Shown here one piece after another: positions 1-8,339 of a DNA stretch of 64,000 nucleotides (position 1 is its first letter; the number at the start of each line of letters is the position of its first letter). This stretch comes from JADLGL01 sp963823045 (lineage in GTDB: Bacteria; Pseudomonadota; Alphaproteobacteria; Rhizobiales; Kaistiaceae): the NCBI GenBank assembly GCA_963823045.1, contig CAWGKA010000007.1, forward strand, positions 62,001 to 126,000. The letters are read 5' to 3'. The notes below the pieces were generated by a model. That model was not told the DNA's origin and did no database searches. It saw only the letters and a list, made by a program, of their open reading frames with translations. The position numbers were made by a program, and so were the translations under genes.

Positions 1-313
1 GCGCCATAGTATCCTACCCGATTCGACGTGTGCACCTCTCGATGCATGTCGGAGCGTGCGTTGAACGCCGTGCTGGGGCCGACCTAACATAATGCGCGTT
101 GAACGGGCCCTAGGGGCCGCCTGACGCGCGGCGATACCGCGTCATCGTTTCGGCTGAGTGCCGATCGCTCGCAGTGCCCGGCGACAAGCCGTGCCCCTTT
201 CGCTGGCGCCATTCAGTTAGGACGCCGCGATCTGAACGGCGCATACTATCCGCCATCCCCCGGCTTGTTCACGGACAGCTCGTCGGCCCTTCCTCGAACG
301 CAAAGAACCGACG
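1..313. other. Gene-free leader of the window
   Basis: I see no credible gene in this stretch. It precedes the small pentapeptide-repeat gene that starts at 314 and presumably carries that gene's promoter, but I could not identify a convincing -35/-10 pair. The start of the window may also cut off the far end of a neighbouring transcription unit. Confidence 0.5.
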
Positions 314-667
314 ATGCCGAAAAAGCCCCTGGCAGCCATGCTGCTTGTCCTGATGATGGGGGCGACGCCGTCAATGGCCTTCGACGCGGCGCAGCTTCAA
401 CAACTCCTGACGACCAAGAATTGCCCCGGCTGCGACCTCAGCTATGCGGACCTGAGGAACGCGGACCTTCGCAATGCGGACCTGAGGAACGCAAACCTGA
501 CGGGCGCGGACCTGACGGGTGCGGATCTGACAGGAGCGGACCTGACCGGAGCTAACACGACGAATGCTGTCGTCGGCAATCAACTGTGGGGCGACTATCT
601 CAATCTTAATCACGGCGACAATTTCGCCAACGGCAATGCCTTGGTTCACATCGAAGCGGCGCCATAG
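314..667 (+). CDS. Small secreted pentapeptide-repeat protein
   Basis: This 117-residue protein begins with a clear Sec signal peptide ending near SMA at residue 22. A short linker holds a CPGC cysteine pair at about residues 38-41, and roughly eight A(D/N)L-type five-residue repeats follow (about 42-80), which should fold as a short right-handed quadrilateral beta-helix. The last 30 residues leave the repeat and contain GNQLWGDY and HGDNF. Pentapeptide proteins with an N-terminal Cys pair are common in proteobacteria and mostly uncharacterised. The protein is probably periplasmic or secreted; no partner gene is next to it. The ribosome site is weak, but the signal peptide supports this start. 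Biochemical role unknown. Confidence 0.75.
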   Translation: MPKKPLAAMLLVLMMGATPSMAFDAAQLQQLLTTKNCPGCDLSYADLRNADLRNADLRNANLTGADLTGADLTGADLTGANTTNAVVGNQLWGDYLNLNHGDNFANGNALVHIEAAP

Positions 668-1015
668 AGCGGCACCCGATCGGGCGCGGCCCCAGCGGGC
701 GTGAACCTTCGGGGCGCAATCGGTGCAGGGTCGCCGAGGCTGCAACCTTTTGCCGTGGCGGGCGAACGGCACCGAGCGAAACGGCAACGGCTCGCCCACC
801 GCCAGCCTGATGCTCCCCGCCCAAGCTGGCGAATGACCGCCGATGCCGACCGGCTGCGTTCGCAGCACAGCGGTCTTCGAGCGCTCGTTGTCCGTCCGAT
901 CTCTGACAGTTCGTGCGGCCCGGGGAGCCACCTTCCACAATTTCGTTCGCATCGCGGGCCCAGGCCTCCTCACGACCAGCCGCAGTAGCCCGGCCGGGTG
1001 GAGACGCCGCCGGCC
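668..1015. other. Convergent intergenic region without a recognisable gene
   Basis: About 350 bases separate the pentapeptide gene from the end of the outer-membrane protein gene on the other strand. Short open frames exist, but they have no recognisable domain, signal peptide or good ribosome site, so I do not call them. GC-rich inverted segments just beyond the outer-membrane gene's stop (about 985-1015) could form a weak hairpin on the minus strand. I see nothing else definite. Confidence 0.4.
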
Positions 1016-2602
1016 CTACTGGCCGATGGCGTAGGTCGCCTGCAGATAGGCGCCGATATGGCGCGTCGTTGCCGATTGCGGCGTGGCAAATGCCGGCGGG
1101 AAGACCGATGCGCCGGCCTCCCAGATCTGGCCGTATCGTGCGCCGACACCGATCGTCAGCTGGCTGTTGACCGCATAGTCGACGCCGCCCTCGAGCTGAA
1201 GGCCAAAGCCGCGGCCCACCGAGATGATCGGGTTCGCGTCGGGCCGAAGCCAGTGATTGTCGACGCCATAGAGGAAGGCGATCGGTATCACGGCCGCTTC
1301 GCCGTGGAGCGTGACACTCGGGGAAACGGCGACCTCGCCGGTGACGCCCAGCCGGACGCCGATCCAGCCATTCTGCTGCGTGATGACGTCGTAGTCGGAC
1401 GGAACGGCCACGCCGCAGATCGCGGGGTTCGTGCCGATCTGCTGGCAGCCGAAGGATTCGAAGCGCTCCATCAGGCCGGTGACGCCGGCAAAGGCACCGA
1501 AGGAGGCCCGGTCACTGGTGTAGAACTGATAGCCGAGATCGGCAGTGGCATAGCTGAGGCGGCCGTTGCGCAGATCGGACGTCGCCGCCGAATAGGGCGT
1601 GATCGCCGGCGGGAAGTCTTCATCGATCAGGACGCCGCCTGTCGTGACGCCGCTGCCGTAACGCAGGCTGACGAAGTAGCCCGCCATGTTGCTCGCCGAG
1701 AAGAACGTCTCGCCGCCGAGGCCGAAGGTCGGGCCGTAGGTCAGTTGCGAATTCTGCGTCGACGGCGAGAGCGGGTCATAGAGGTGATACTGGTAGCGGC
1801 CGAGGTCGAACCAGGCGCGCTTGCCGAACACGATGTCCCAGTCGCCGGTACCGGTGCCGGCGTCCATGCCATTCTCGCCCTTGCCGAAGCGGTAGTTCAG
1901 GCCAACGGACAGCAGGTGATAGGCCTGCGCGACGGTCACCGTCGTGTCCGCCCAGACGCCGCTGGTCAGCGCCACGTCACGCGACGGGAAGCGGACATAG
2001 GCGTAATCGACGCGGAAGGAGAGGCCGTGCGAGAGCTGATGCTCGATGCCGCCGCCGACAGTCCAGCCGAGTGCGTTGTCCGCGCCTTCGCCCCAGACGA
2101 GGCACGGCGGACACGGCGCTGTGAACGCGAAGAAAGGCTCTCTGATCGAGTAGCTGTGCCGCGCCCAAGCGAGGCCACCATTCACGTGGAATTGAGTGTC
2201 ACCTGCGGCGAAGCCGGCATGCGCGGTCAGCGTTCCAAGCGCGTTAAGGCGGGTGTTGCAGATATAGCCATAGCCAAGGATGTTGTCGTCGCCGCAATCG
2301 ACCTGGCCATCGACGTTGGTGAGGCTGACATTGGCCTCAATGCCGAGCACCGCCTGGCCGATTTGCCGACTGTAGCCAAGCTGGAAACCGCCGAGGACAC
2401 CCTGGGTTAGCCCGATCCGGTCGAAAGGGTAAGTGCCGGCAACGCCGCCGGCGACCTGCGGCGTCGCCATCTCCACCAGGCCGTAGCCGCCGCCATCGTG
2501 AACGCCGAAATAGAAGCCGGTCCAAGGCGTTGGAGTCGTCTGCGCGGCAGCCGCAGTGCTGCCAAGCCCGAGCAGCGCCGCGGCGATAACGAACTTCTTC
2601 AT
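1016..2602 (-). CDS. Outer-membrane beta-barrel protein, two barrel domains
   Basis: A 528-residue protein with a clean signal peptide (MKKFVIAAALLGLGSTAAAAQ). Residues about 28-240 look like the Omp25/opacity-type eight-stranded barrel common in Rhizobiales: they start with the WTGFYFGVHDG motif and end at VGLNYRFG, a typical last strand. A second set of alternating aromatic/small strands, about 250-528, starts at GDWDIVFGKRAWFDL and again ends in an amphipathic strand (AYLQATYAIG). The chain therefore seems to carry two consecutive barrels. Two Cys near residues 395-405 may form a loop disulfide. The location should be the outer membrane. Specific function (adhesion, porin, immune shielding) is unknown. 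Confidence 0.8.
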   Translation of the reverse strand: MKKFVIAAALLGLGSTAAAAQTTPTPWTGFYFGVHDGGGYGLVEMATPQVAGGVAGTYPFDRIGLTQGVLGGFQLGYSRQIGQAVLGIEANVSLTNVDGQVDCGDDNILGYGYICNTRLNALGTLTAHAGFAAGDTQFHVNGGLAWARHSYSIREPFFAFTAPCPPCLVWGEGADNALGWTVGGGIEHQLSHGLSFRVDYAYVRFPSRDVALTSGVWADTTVTVAQAYHLLSVGLNYRFGKGENGMDAGTGTGDWDIVFGKRAWFDLGRYQYHLYDPLSPSTQNSQLTYGPTFGLGGETFFSASNMAGYFVSLRYGSGVTTGGVLIDEDFPPAITPYSAATSDLRNGRLSYATADLGYQFYTSDRASFGAFAGVTGLMERFESFGCQQIGTNPAICGVAVPSDYDVITQQNGWIGVRLGVTGEVAVSPSVTLHGEAAVIPIAFLYGVDNHWLRPDANPIISVGRGFGLQLEGGVDYAVNSQLTIGVGARYGQIWEAGASVFPPAFATPQSATTRHIGAYLQATYAIGQ

Positions 2603-2868
2603 GATGCTCTCTGCAAAATCTTGGCCGACGGCGAGCCGTCAATCCCTCACGGCCGAGTGTCGCGCAGTTCCGCCGGGCCGGCTATGGCGGCGAGGGCACA
2701 GTCTTGCACGGATTGCACCCGCTCCCCTCCCATTGAACTCCACGATCGCATTGATCGCAAATGGATCGCCGGATCGTCTCCCGAACGCTTAAGGTTACTG
2801 TCGAGAATCCAATTCAAACGCGCCGCACGGGCCTATTCTGCTGCCAGATTTGTCGGTGGACCGGGGTC

Positions 2869-3894
2869 ATGAATAGCGCTAGCAGCCGCGTCGCTTGGGT
2901 CGATTACTCCAAGGGCATCTGCATCATTCTCATCGTCATGCTGCATTCCGTTCTCGGCGTCGAAGAGGCGATGGGCGAGACGGGCTGGCTGCACCCTATC
3001 GTCGACTTCGCCCGGCCGTTCCGCATGCCGGACTTCTTCCTGATCGCCGGCATTTTCCTGTCGCGCACGATCGACCGCAACTGGCGGCACTATCTCGACA
3101 AGAAGGTCGTCCATTTCGCCTATTTCTATTTCCTGTGGCTGGTCATCAGCTTCGCCTTCAAGGGCGCAAGCTTTGCCGCCGACGAGGGCTGGGCGGAAGT
3201 CGGTCGCATGTTCCTGCTCTCCTTCATCGAACCGTTCTCGACGCTGTGGTTTATCTATCTGCTGGCGATCTTCTTCGTCGTCACCAAGCTGACGAGGCGT
3301 CTGCCGAAATGGAGCATTTGGCTCGTCGGCGCGGCGCTCCAGATGGCGCCGATCGCCACCGGCTGGACGGTGATCGACGAGTTCGCCTCGCGCTTCGTGT
3401 TCTTCTATTCGGGCTACATCTTCGCGCCGCTGATCTTCCGCTACGCCGACTTCGCTCGCGAGCGGCCTTGGCTGTCGGTCGTCGCCGTCGCCGTCTGGGC
3501 CGTGGTCAACGAGGTGCTCGTGCTCACCGGCATCGCGGCATTGCCCGGTGTTTCGTTGGTGCTCGCATATGTCGGCGTCGGCGCCATCGTCACGATCGGT
3601 GTCCTCTTCTCGCGGCTGAAGATCACCGAACCTATACGCTATGCGGGCGCCAATTCGATCGTCATCTATCTGGCATTCTTCATTCCGATGGCTGCCTCGC
3701 GCGAGATACTGGTCCGGCTCGGCATCATCTCGGACGTCAGCATCGTGTCGCTGATCGTGTGGCTCACCGCCTGCATCACGCCCGTCCTGCTCTACTGGGC
3801 GGTGCGCAACAGCTGGGCCAAGTTCCTGTTTAAGCGACCGGCCTGGGCGTACATCTATGACCGGCCGGCGAGACGGCTGGTGCCGGCCGAGTAG
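2869..3894 (+). CDS. Acyltransferase family 3 membrane protein
   Basis: A 341-residue polytopic inner-membrane protein with about ten hydrophobic helices. The N-terminus, WVDYSKGICIILIVMLHS, has the conserved helix with an early Asp and a catalytic-type His typical of acyltransferase-3 (OafA/YeiB/fucose O-acetylase-like) proteins. PDFFLIAGIFLSR follows as the second conserved segment. Such proteins move acyl groups, usually acetyl or succinyl, onto sugars of exported polysaccharides or periplasmic glucans. I chose the ATG at 2869 because the upstream in-frame extension has no family character. The gene stands alone, so the acceptor cannot be inferred. Confidence 0.8.
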   Translation: MNSASSRVAWVDYSKGICIILIVMLHSVLGVEEAMGETGWLHPIVDFARPFRMPDFFLIAGIFLSRTIDRNWRHYLDKKVVHFAYFYFLWLVISFAFKGASFAADEGWAEVGRMFLLSFIEPFSTLWFIYLLAIFFVVTKLTRRLPKWSIWLVGAALQMAPIATGWTVIDEFASRFVFFYSGYIFAPLIFRYADFARERPWLSVVAVAVWAVVNEVLVLTGIAALPGVSLVLAYVGVGAIVTIGVLFSRLKITEPIRYAGANSIVIYLAFFIPMAASREILVRLGIISDVSIVSLIVWLTACITPVLLYWAVRNSWAKFLFKRPAWAYIYDRPARRLVPAE

Positions 3895-4044
3895 CGGCAA
3901 AAAAGGCCTCGAGAACCGCGCTTCAACGCAAAGCGGTGCCTGTGTAAAGCGGCCTGATCCGGTGCCTTATCCTTGATGCCCTCAGGGGCAGCGGCTAAGC
4001 CTTTGGCCGCCAATCCTGACCCTGTCCGCGCATCGGAAATGCTC

Positions 4045-5082
4045 ATGCACATCGCCGGCTCCGTTCTCGACGCCATCGGCCACACGCCGCTGATTAAGCT
4101 GAAGAAGGCTTCGGCGGAAACAGGCTGCGACATCTATGGCAAGGCCGAGTTCATGAACCCGGGCCAGTCGGTCAAAGACCGCGCGGCGCTGTCGATCGTG
4201 CGCGATGCCATGGAGCGCGGCGAGATCGGCCCAGGCGGCGTCATCGTCGAGGGGACGGCCGGCAACACTGGCATCGGTCTGGCGCTCGTCGGCAATGCGC
4301 TTGGGCTGCGTTCGGTGATCGTCATCCCCGAAACGCAGAGCCAGGAGAAGAAGGACGCGCTGCGTATCAACGGGGCAACGCTGATCGAAGTGCCGGCAGT
4401 GCCCTACCGGGACGAGAACAACTACGTGAAAGTCTCCGGCCGTCTCGCCGAGCAGCTGGCGAAGACCGAGCCCGGCGGAGCGATCTGGGCGAACCAGTTC
4501 GACAATGTCGCAAACCGGCGCGCCCATATCGAAACCACCGCGCCCGAGATCTGGGAGCAGACCGACGGCAAGATCGACGGCTTCATTTGCGCCGTGGGAA
4601 CCGGCGGCACGCTTGCCGGCAATGGCATCGCCCTGAAGGAGCGCAACAAGGACGTCATCATCGGCCTCGCCGATCCGATGGGCGCTGCGCTGTACAGCTA
4701 TTACACGACAGGCGAATTGAAGTCGGAAGGCTCCTCGATCACCGAAGGTATTGGCCAGGGCCGTATCACCGCCAATCTCGAAGGCGCGCCTGTCGACGCG
4801 GCGTTCCAGATCCCGGACGAGGAGGCGCTGCCGGTCGTCTATGACCTCCTCATCCATGAGGGGCTGTGTGTCGGCGCATCGACGGGGGTCAATGTTGCCG
4901 GCGCCATCCGCCTGGCCAGAGAGCTCGGGCCCGGCCGCACCATCGTCACGATCCTCTGCGACTACGGCACACGGTACCAGTCGAAGCTGTTCAACCCGTC
5001 GTTCCTCCGCGGCAAGGGCCTACCCGTGCCGGCATGGATGGAAACGGCAGCGGATATCGACGTTCCGTTCGTAGAAGACTGA
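4045..5082 (+). CDS. cysK: Cysteine synthase A (O-acetylserine sulfhydrylase)
   Basis: A PLP-dependent fold-type II enzyme of 345 residues that makes cysteine from O-acetylserine and sulfide. The Schiff-base lysine is K44 in NPGQSVKDRAA. The phosphate/substrate loop EGTAGNTGIG and the glycine-rich PLP-phosphate loop GTGGTLAGNG are intact. There is no C-terminal CBS domain, which argues against cystathionine beta-synthase. The start was put at the ATG at 4045, six bases after a GGAA; an ATG at 4039 is possible, and a longer frame upstream adds only unconserved residues. A metC-like gene follows after 76 bases on the same strand, forming a sulfur amino-acid pair. Confidence 0.9.
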   Translation: MHIAGSVLDAIGHTPLIKLKKASAETGCDIYGKAEFMNPGQSVKDRAALSIVRDAMERGEIGPGGVIVEGTAGNTGIGLALVGNALGLRSVIVIPETQSQEKKDALRINGATLIEVPAVPYRDENNYVKVSGRLAEQLAKTEPGGAIWANQFDNVANRRAHIETTAPEIWEQTDGKIDGFICAVGTGGTLAGNGIALKERNKDVIIGLADPMGAALYSYYTTGELKSEGSSITEGIGQGRITANLEGAPVDAAFQIPDEEALPVVYDLLIHEGLCVGASTGVNVAGAIRLARELGPGRTIVTILCDYGTRYQSKLFNPSFLRGKGLPVPAWMETAADIDVPFVED

Positions 5083-5158
5083 GCAATTCGCGGCCACTGA
5101 ACCGCGCCGCGTGGGTTACTATTGCGAAGAACGGCCCAACCCAACCATCGGAGCTGAC

Positions 5159-6325
5159 ATGGCCAAATCCGCCAAGGGTGGCCGCGGCACCAGGCTCGTC
5201 GCCGCCGGCCGCAGCAAGGACATCACCGGACCGTTCGTCAATCCGCCGGTGGTGCACGCTTCCACGGTGCTTTTCGACAGCATCGAGGAAATGTATTCGG
5301 GCCGGGCGAAATATGCCTATGCGCGCCGCGGCACGCCGACCATGGCGGCGCTCGAGGGGGCCATTAGCGAGCTTGAAGGCGGGGCCGGAACCGTGCTGTG
5401 CCCGTCAGGGCTCAGTGCCATCTCGACGGCGATCCTCGCCTTCGTCTCGGCCGGCGACCGCGTCTTGATCCCCGACAGCGTCTATCACCCAGCGCGCGCC
5501 TTCGCCGACGACGTGCTGACGCGCATGGGTGTCGACGTCATGTATTACGACCCGACGCTCGGCGCCGGGATCGAACCACTGATGATGCCCAAGACCAGCG
5601 TCGTCTATGTCGAGAGCCCCGGCTCCAACACGATGGAGATGCAGGATTTGCCGGCGATCGCCGCGGCCGCGCACAAACACGGCGCCGTGGTCATCGCCGA
5701 CAACACCTGGGCGACCCCCCTCTTCTGCCGACCGCTTGACCTCGGCGCCGACGTCGCCGTGCTGTCGGCGACGAAATATATCGGCGGCCATTCCGACCTG
5801 ATGATGGGCACCGTCAGCGCCAGCGAGACCGCATGGCCGGCGGTGAAGAAGCTGCATGGCAATGTCGGACTGTGCGTCGCCCCGGATGACGCATTCCTGG
5901 CGCTGCGCGGCCTGCGCAGCCTGGAGATACGGCTGGAGCGGCACCAGGCCTCGGCGCTCAAGGTCGCCGAATGGCTGAGCGAACAGCCTCAGGTCGCGAG
6001 CGTGCGTCACCCCGGGCTCGCGAACGATCCTGGCCATGCGCTGTGGCAGCGCGACATGAGCGGCTCATGCGGCCTGTTCTCCTTCGTGCTGAAGGGCGGC
6101 GACGAGCGGGACGCTGCGACAGTCCTCGATGCGCTGGAACTGTTCGGCCTCGGCTATTCCTGGGGCGGCTATGAAAGCCTCGCCACGATCGGCAGCCACG
6201 GTCTCGCGCGCGTTGCGAGCCATTATGAAGGCGAAGGCCCGCTCATCCGTCTGCATATCGGCCTGGAAGACCCCGACGATCTCATCGCCGATCTCGCACA
6301 GGCGCTCGCCCGCTTCCGGCCCTAG
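5159..6325 (+). CDS. metC: Cystathionine beta-lyase (Cys/Met metabolism PLP enzyme)
   Basis: A 388-residue member of the Cys/Met metabolism PLP family. The PLP lysine sits in SATKYIGGHSD, preceded by the usual VIADNTWATP segment with the ring-stacking Asp. YAYARRGTPT near the N-terminus matches the cofactor-phosphate contact region. Beta-lyases release homocysteine, pyruvate and ammonia from cystathionine. The ATG at 5159 has a GGAG seven bases upstream and gives the usual family N-terminus. It follows cysK closely and probably shares its transcript. Its 3' end overlaps the convergent small secreted-protein gene by four bases. MetB/MetZ-type enzymes are close relatives; the assignment to MetC rests on overall resemblance. 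Confidence 0.85.
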   Translation: MAKSAKGGRGTRLVAAGRSKDITGPFVNPPVVHASTVLFDSIEEMYSGRAKYAYARRGTPTMAALEGAISELEGGAGTVLCPSGLSAISTAILAFVSAGDRVLIPDSVYHPARAFADDVLTRMGVDVMYYDPTLGAGIEPLMMPKTSVVYVESPGSNTMEMQDLPAIAAAAHKHGAVVIADNTWATPLFCRPLDLGADVAVLSATKYIGGHSDLMMGTVSASETAWPAVKKLHGNVGLCVAPDDAFLALRGLRSLEIRLERHQASALKVAEWLSEQPQVASVRHPGLANDPGHALWQRDMSGSCGLFSFVLKGGDERDAATVLDALELFGLGYSWGGYESLATIGSHGLARVASHYEGEGPLIRLHIGLEDPDDLIADLAQALARFRP

Positions 6326-6735
6326 TCGATCAGGTCTTCGATCGCGTCTACCGGGAGCACGACACCGAAGATCGCCAGGCGACGGCGCCAATCGTCCTCG
6401 ATGCACAGCGCAATAAGGGTGGCGAGTTCGCCCCGTGTCGGCGCCATCAGGGCATCAGGATCGGTGCGCTCCCGGATGGATGCCGCGAGCTTGGCGTCGA
6501 CATCCGCCGCGACCAACACCTCATCGAGATCGGCGCGTTCGTCGTTCCACCAATCCAACACCTGTTCGTGCGTCGGCGCGTCGAGCACGCTGCAGCTCAA
6601 GATCACCGTCCAGTCCGCGACCGCCTCGTCGATGATCTGTTCGATGGCCGCATCATGGGGACCGGCGAAGGCAGGCAGCGGCGACATGCAGCCGATCCAC
6701 GCTGCGACAGCTGCGATCCGGGCGTGGTTGGCCAT
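6322..6735 (-). CDS. Hypothetical secreted protein
   Basis: A 137-residue protein with a signal peptide (to about residue 24, ending PLPAFA). The mature part is short, acidic and helical, with one Cys (LSCSVLD) and another in ALCIEDDWRRR. I recognise no family. The start at 6735 is preceded by a GGAGGA ribosome site, which rejects a longer frame. It converges on metC with a four-base overlap. It is probably periplasmic, with unknown function. Confidence 0.65.
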   Translation of the reverse strand: MANHARIAAVAAWIGCMSPLPAFAGPHDAAIEQIIDEAVADWTVILSCSVLDAPTHEQVLDWWNDERADLDEVLVAADVDAKLAASIRERTDPDALMAPTRGELATLIALCIEDDWRRRLAIFGVVLPVDAIEDLID

Positions 6736-6817
6736 CCGTCCTCCTTCTTGTTCTGACGAGCGTTTTCGCTCTTGGGCCGCGATACTCCGACGAAGGCGGC
6801 AATCAATCAACCTGCCC

Positions 6818-7714
6818 TCAGCCGGCGCTTCGCCAACCGGCCAGCGCCCGGAACGGCGCTACCAGCATCACCGTAACGCCGCGCCGGAGGACGCGGCCGG
6901 CCACCTCCAGCCGCAGGCGAATGCGACCCTTTCCGTCCAAGTCGAAACCGATCCGCCGGCGCAGCAGGAAGCGCGCGGTGACGTAGGCGAAGCCCGCGCC
7001 GACACAGAGGCCGGCAACGACGTCGCTCGGATAATGCGCGCCAACGCCGACGCGGCTCAGCCCGATAAGCAGGCCGGCGAGCATGATGGGCACACGAAGG
7101 CGCGGGAAGACGAGCGCGCCGACAACGATCGCAGCGCCCGCCGTCGTGGAATGGCCTGACGGAAAGCTGCCATTGGCGTAGTCGAACTGAAAGGCGTCGA
7201 AGGTCAGCCAGCCATCCGCCGGATAGAGCACCGGCCTGCCGCGTCCGACGATCTGCTTGATGATGTTGGTCACGACGCCGGCTCCGCCGATGGCGAAGAA
7301 AGCGTAGGCGGCGAGCACGCCGATCTCGAACCAGGCGGCGCGCAGTCTTGTGGCGAAGCCGCGCCAATCGCCGAACAGGAGCAGGAGTACGACGACGCCC
7401 GACGGCACGAGATACCATTGCGACTGGCCGACATCGGTGATGGCGGAGAAGAAGCCGGCGAGCCAGCCCGGCAGGCCGAGATGCCAGTCGACGGAGCGCA
7501 AGTCGAAGAGCTTTGCCACCTGCAGCACGGCGATGACCGCCATCACCGTCCAGAACAGCCAGTGCACATGATGCAGTTCGTGGCTTGGCCGGAGCGGATG
7601 GGCAGGCCGCTGCCCGCTCGCCCAGGCCGCGCGCCAATTGGCGACGACACGATGAGCGAAGAACCGCGCGACCGGATTGGCGTTCGCCGATATGGGCTCG
7701 GAACGTTCGGCCAT
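6818..7714 (-). CDS. PAP2-superfamily phosphatase, membrane-bound
   Basis: A 298-residue integral membrane protein with about six helices and all three parts of the PAP2 signature: KQIVGRGRP, then FPSGH, then SRVGVGAHYPSDV. The conserved Lys, Arg and two His residues are therefore present. These enzymes dephosphorylate lipid phosphates such as undecaprenyl diphosphate, phosphatidic acid or lipid A on the periplasmic side. I used the ATG at 7714, because a longer start would run into the upstream tRNA-Arg gene. Which lipid it acts on cannot be told from the sequence; the neighbours give no hint. Confidence 0.85.
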   Translation of the reverse strand: MAERSEPISANANPVARFFAHRVVANWRAAWASGQRPAHPLRPSHELHHVHWLFWTVMAVIAVLQVAKLFDLRSVDWHLGLPGWLAGFFSAITDVGQSQWYLVPSGVVVLLLLFGDWRGFATRLRAAWFEIGVLAAYAFFAIGGAGVVTNIIKQIVGRGRPVLYPADGWLTFDAFQFDYANGSFPSGHSTTAGAAIVVGALVFPRLRVPIMLAGLLIGLSRVGVGAHYPSDVVAGLCVGAGFAYVTARFLLRRRIGFDLDGKGRIRLRLEVAGRVLRRGVTVMLVAPFRALAGWRSAG

Positions 7715-7739
7715 GGAGACTCTTGCACGGCCAGTGCGC

Positions 7740-7817
7740 TGGCGACCCCGGGTGGACTTCGAACCACCGACCAACAGCTTAGAAGGCTGCTGCTCTATCC
7801 AGCTGAGCTACGGGGCC
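7740..7817 (-). tRNA. tRNA-Arg (anticodon TCT)
   Basis: A cloverleaf reads on the minus strand. The acceptor GGCCCCG pairs with CGGGGTC, the anticodon loop is CTTCTAA (anticodon TCT), and the discriminator is G. CCA is encoded at 7740-7742. The T arm pairs GGTGG with CCACC around TTCGAAGT, an eight-base loop by my reading instead of the usual seven. That makes the gene 78 nt with CCA. It lies just upstream of the PAP2 gene. Confidence 0.93.
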
Positions 7818-7854
7818 GGATAGGAGGGGAGTTTCCGACGAACCGCCGCAGCGA

Positions 7855-8160
7855 TCAATGCGTCCAGGGAAAACGCCGGCTCGTGGCGAAATTGTCGGAA
7901 TAGGACATCAGCCGTCTGGTGCGGTCATGCTCGGCGTCGACCTCATAGGCGATGCCGTTGCGCTCGGCATAGGCGATGGCCTCTTCGCGAGTGGCGAAGG
8001 TGAGCCGCACCTCCTGCTTCATGTCGGCCGACGAGGTGTAGCCCATCAGTGGCTCGACGGCGCGCGGCGCCTCAGCGTCCCAAACCAGAACCCAACGGCC
8101 GGCCTTGCCCCGACCTGACTGCATGGCCGTCTTTGCCGGCCGGAAGATGCGCGCAACCAT
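7855..8160 (-). CDS. ETC complex I subunit-like protein (NDUFS4 family)
   Basis: A 101-residue soluble protein. The opening MVARIFRPAKTAMQSGR and the closing SDNFATSRRFPWTH are the signature ends of the conserved ETC complex I subunit region, the bacterial counterpart of the mitochondrial 18-kDa subunit NDUFS4. In alphaproteobacteria this protein joins NADH:ubiquinone oxidoreductase on the peripheral arm. The start at 8160 gives the family N-terminus. It is a single gene between tRNA-Arg and tRNA-Pro and far from any nuo operon here, as is usual for this subunit. Confidence 0.85.
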   Translation of the reverse strand: MVARIFRPAKTAMQSGRGKAGRWVLVWDAEAPRAVEPLMGYTSSADMKQEVRLTFATREEAIAYAERNGIAYEVDAEHDRTRRLMSYSDNFATSRRFPWTH

Positions 8161-8194
8161 GACTCGCTTCCAATCCCTCCTCGGCGGACCTTGT

Positions 8195-8271
<77 letters not shown>

Positions 8272-8292
8272 ACGGCAGGTCCCTAGGGGCTG

Positions 8293-8321
8293 GAGTTAGG
8301 CAGTTTTCAGCACGGTGGCAA
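8293..8321 (-). promoter_or_regulatory. Putative promoter of tRNA-Pro(TGG)
   Basis: On the minus strand, TTGCCA (8321-8316) and TAACTC (8298-8293) are separated by 17 bases and sit about 22 bases before the mature tRNA end. The match to sigma-70 consensus is moderate, and the call rests on spacing and position. Confidence 0.4.
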
Positions 8322-8339
8322 GCTGGCGTCAGGCCGCGC

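Noticed and set aside
430..560. DNA-level tandem repeat in the pentapeptide gene, considered as a CRISPR-like array
   Set aside because: The repeats are 15-base coding units of the pentapeptide domain without spacers.
998..2410. Long plus-strand open frame antisense to the outer-membrane protein gene
   Set aside because: Arg/Ala/Asp-rich composition typical of antisense frames in GC-rich DNA; no domain; the minus-strand frame has a signal peptide and barrel strands.
5083..5158. Riboswitch or attenuator between cysK and metC
   Set aside because: The 76-base gap shows no stable paired structure beyond chance.
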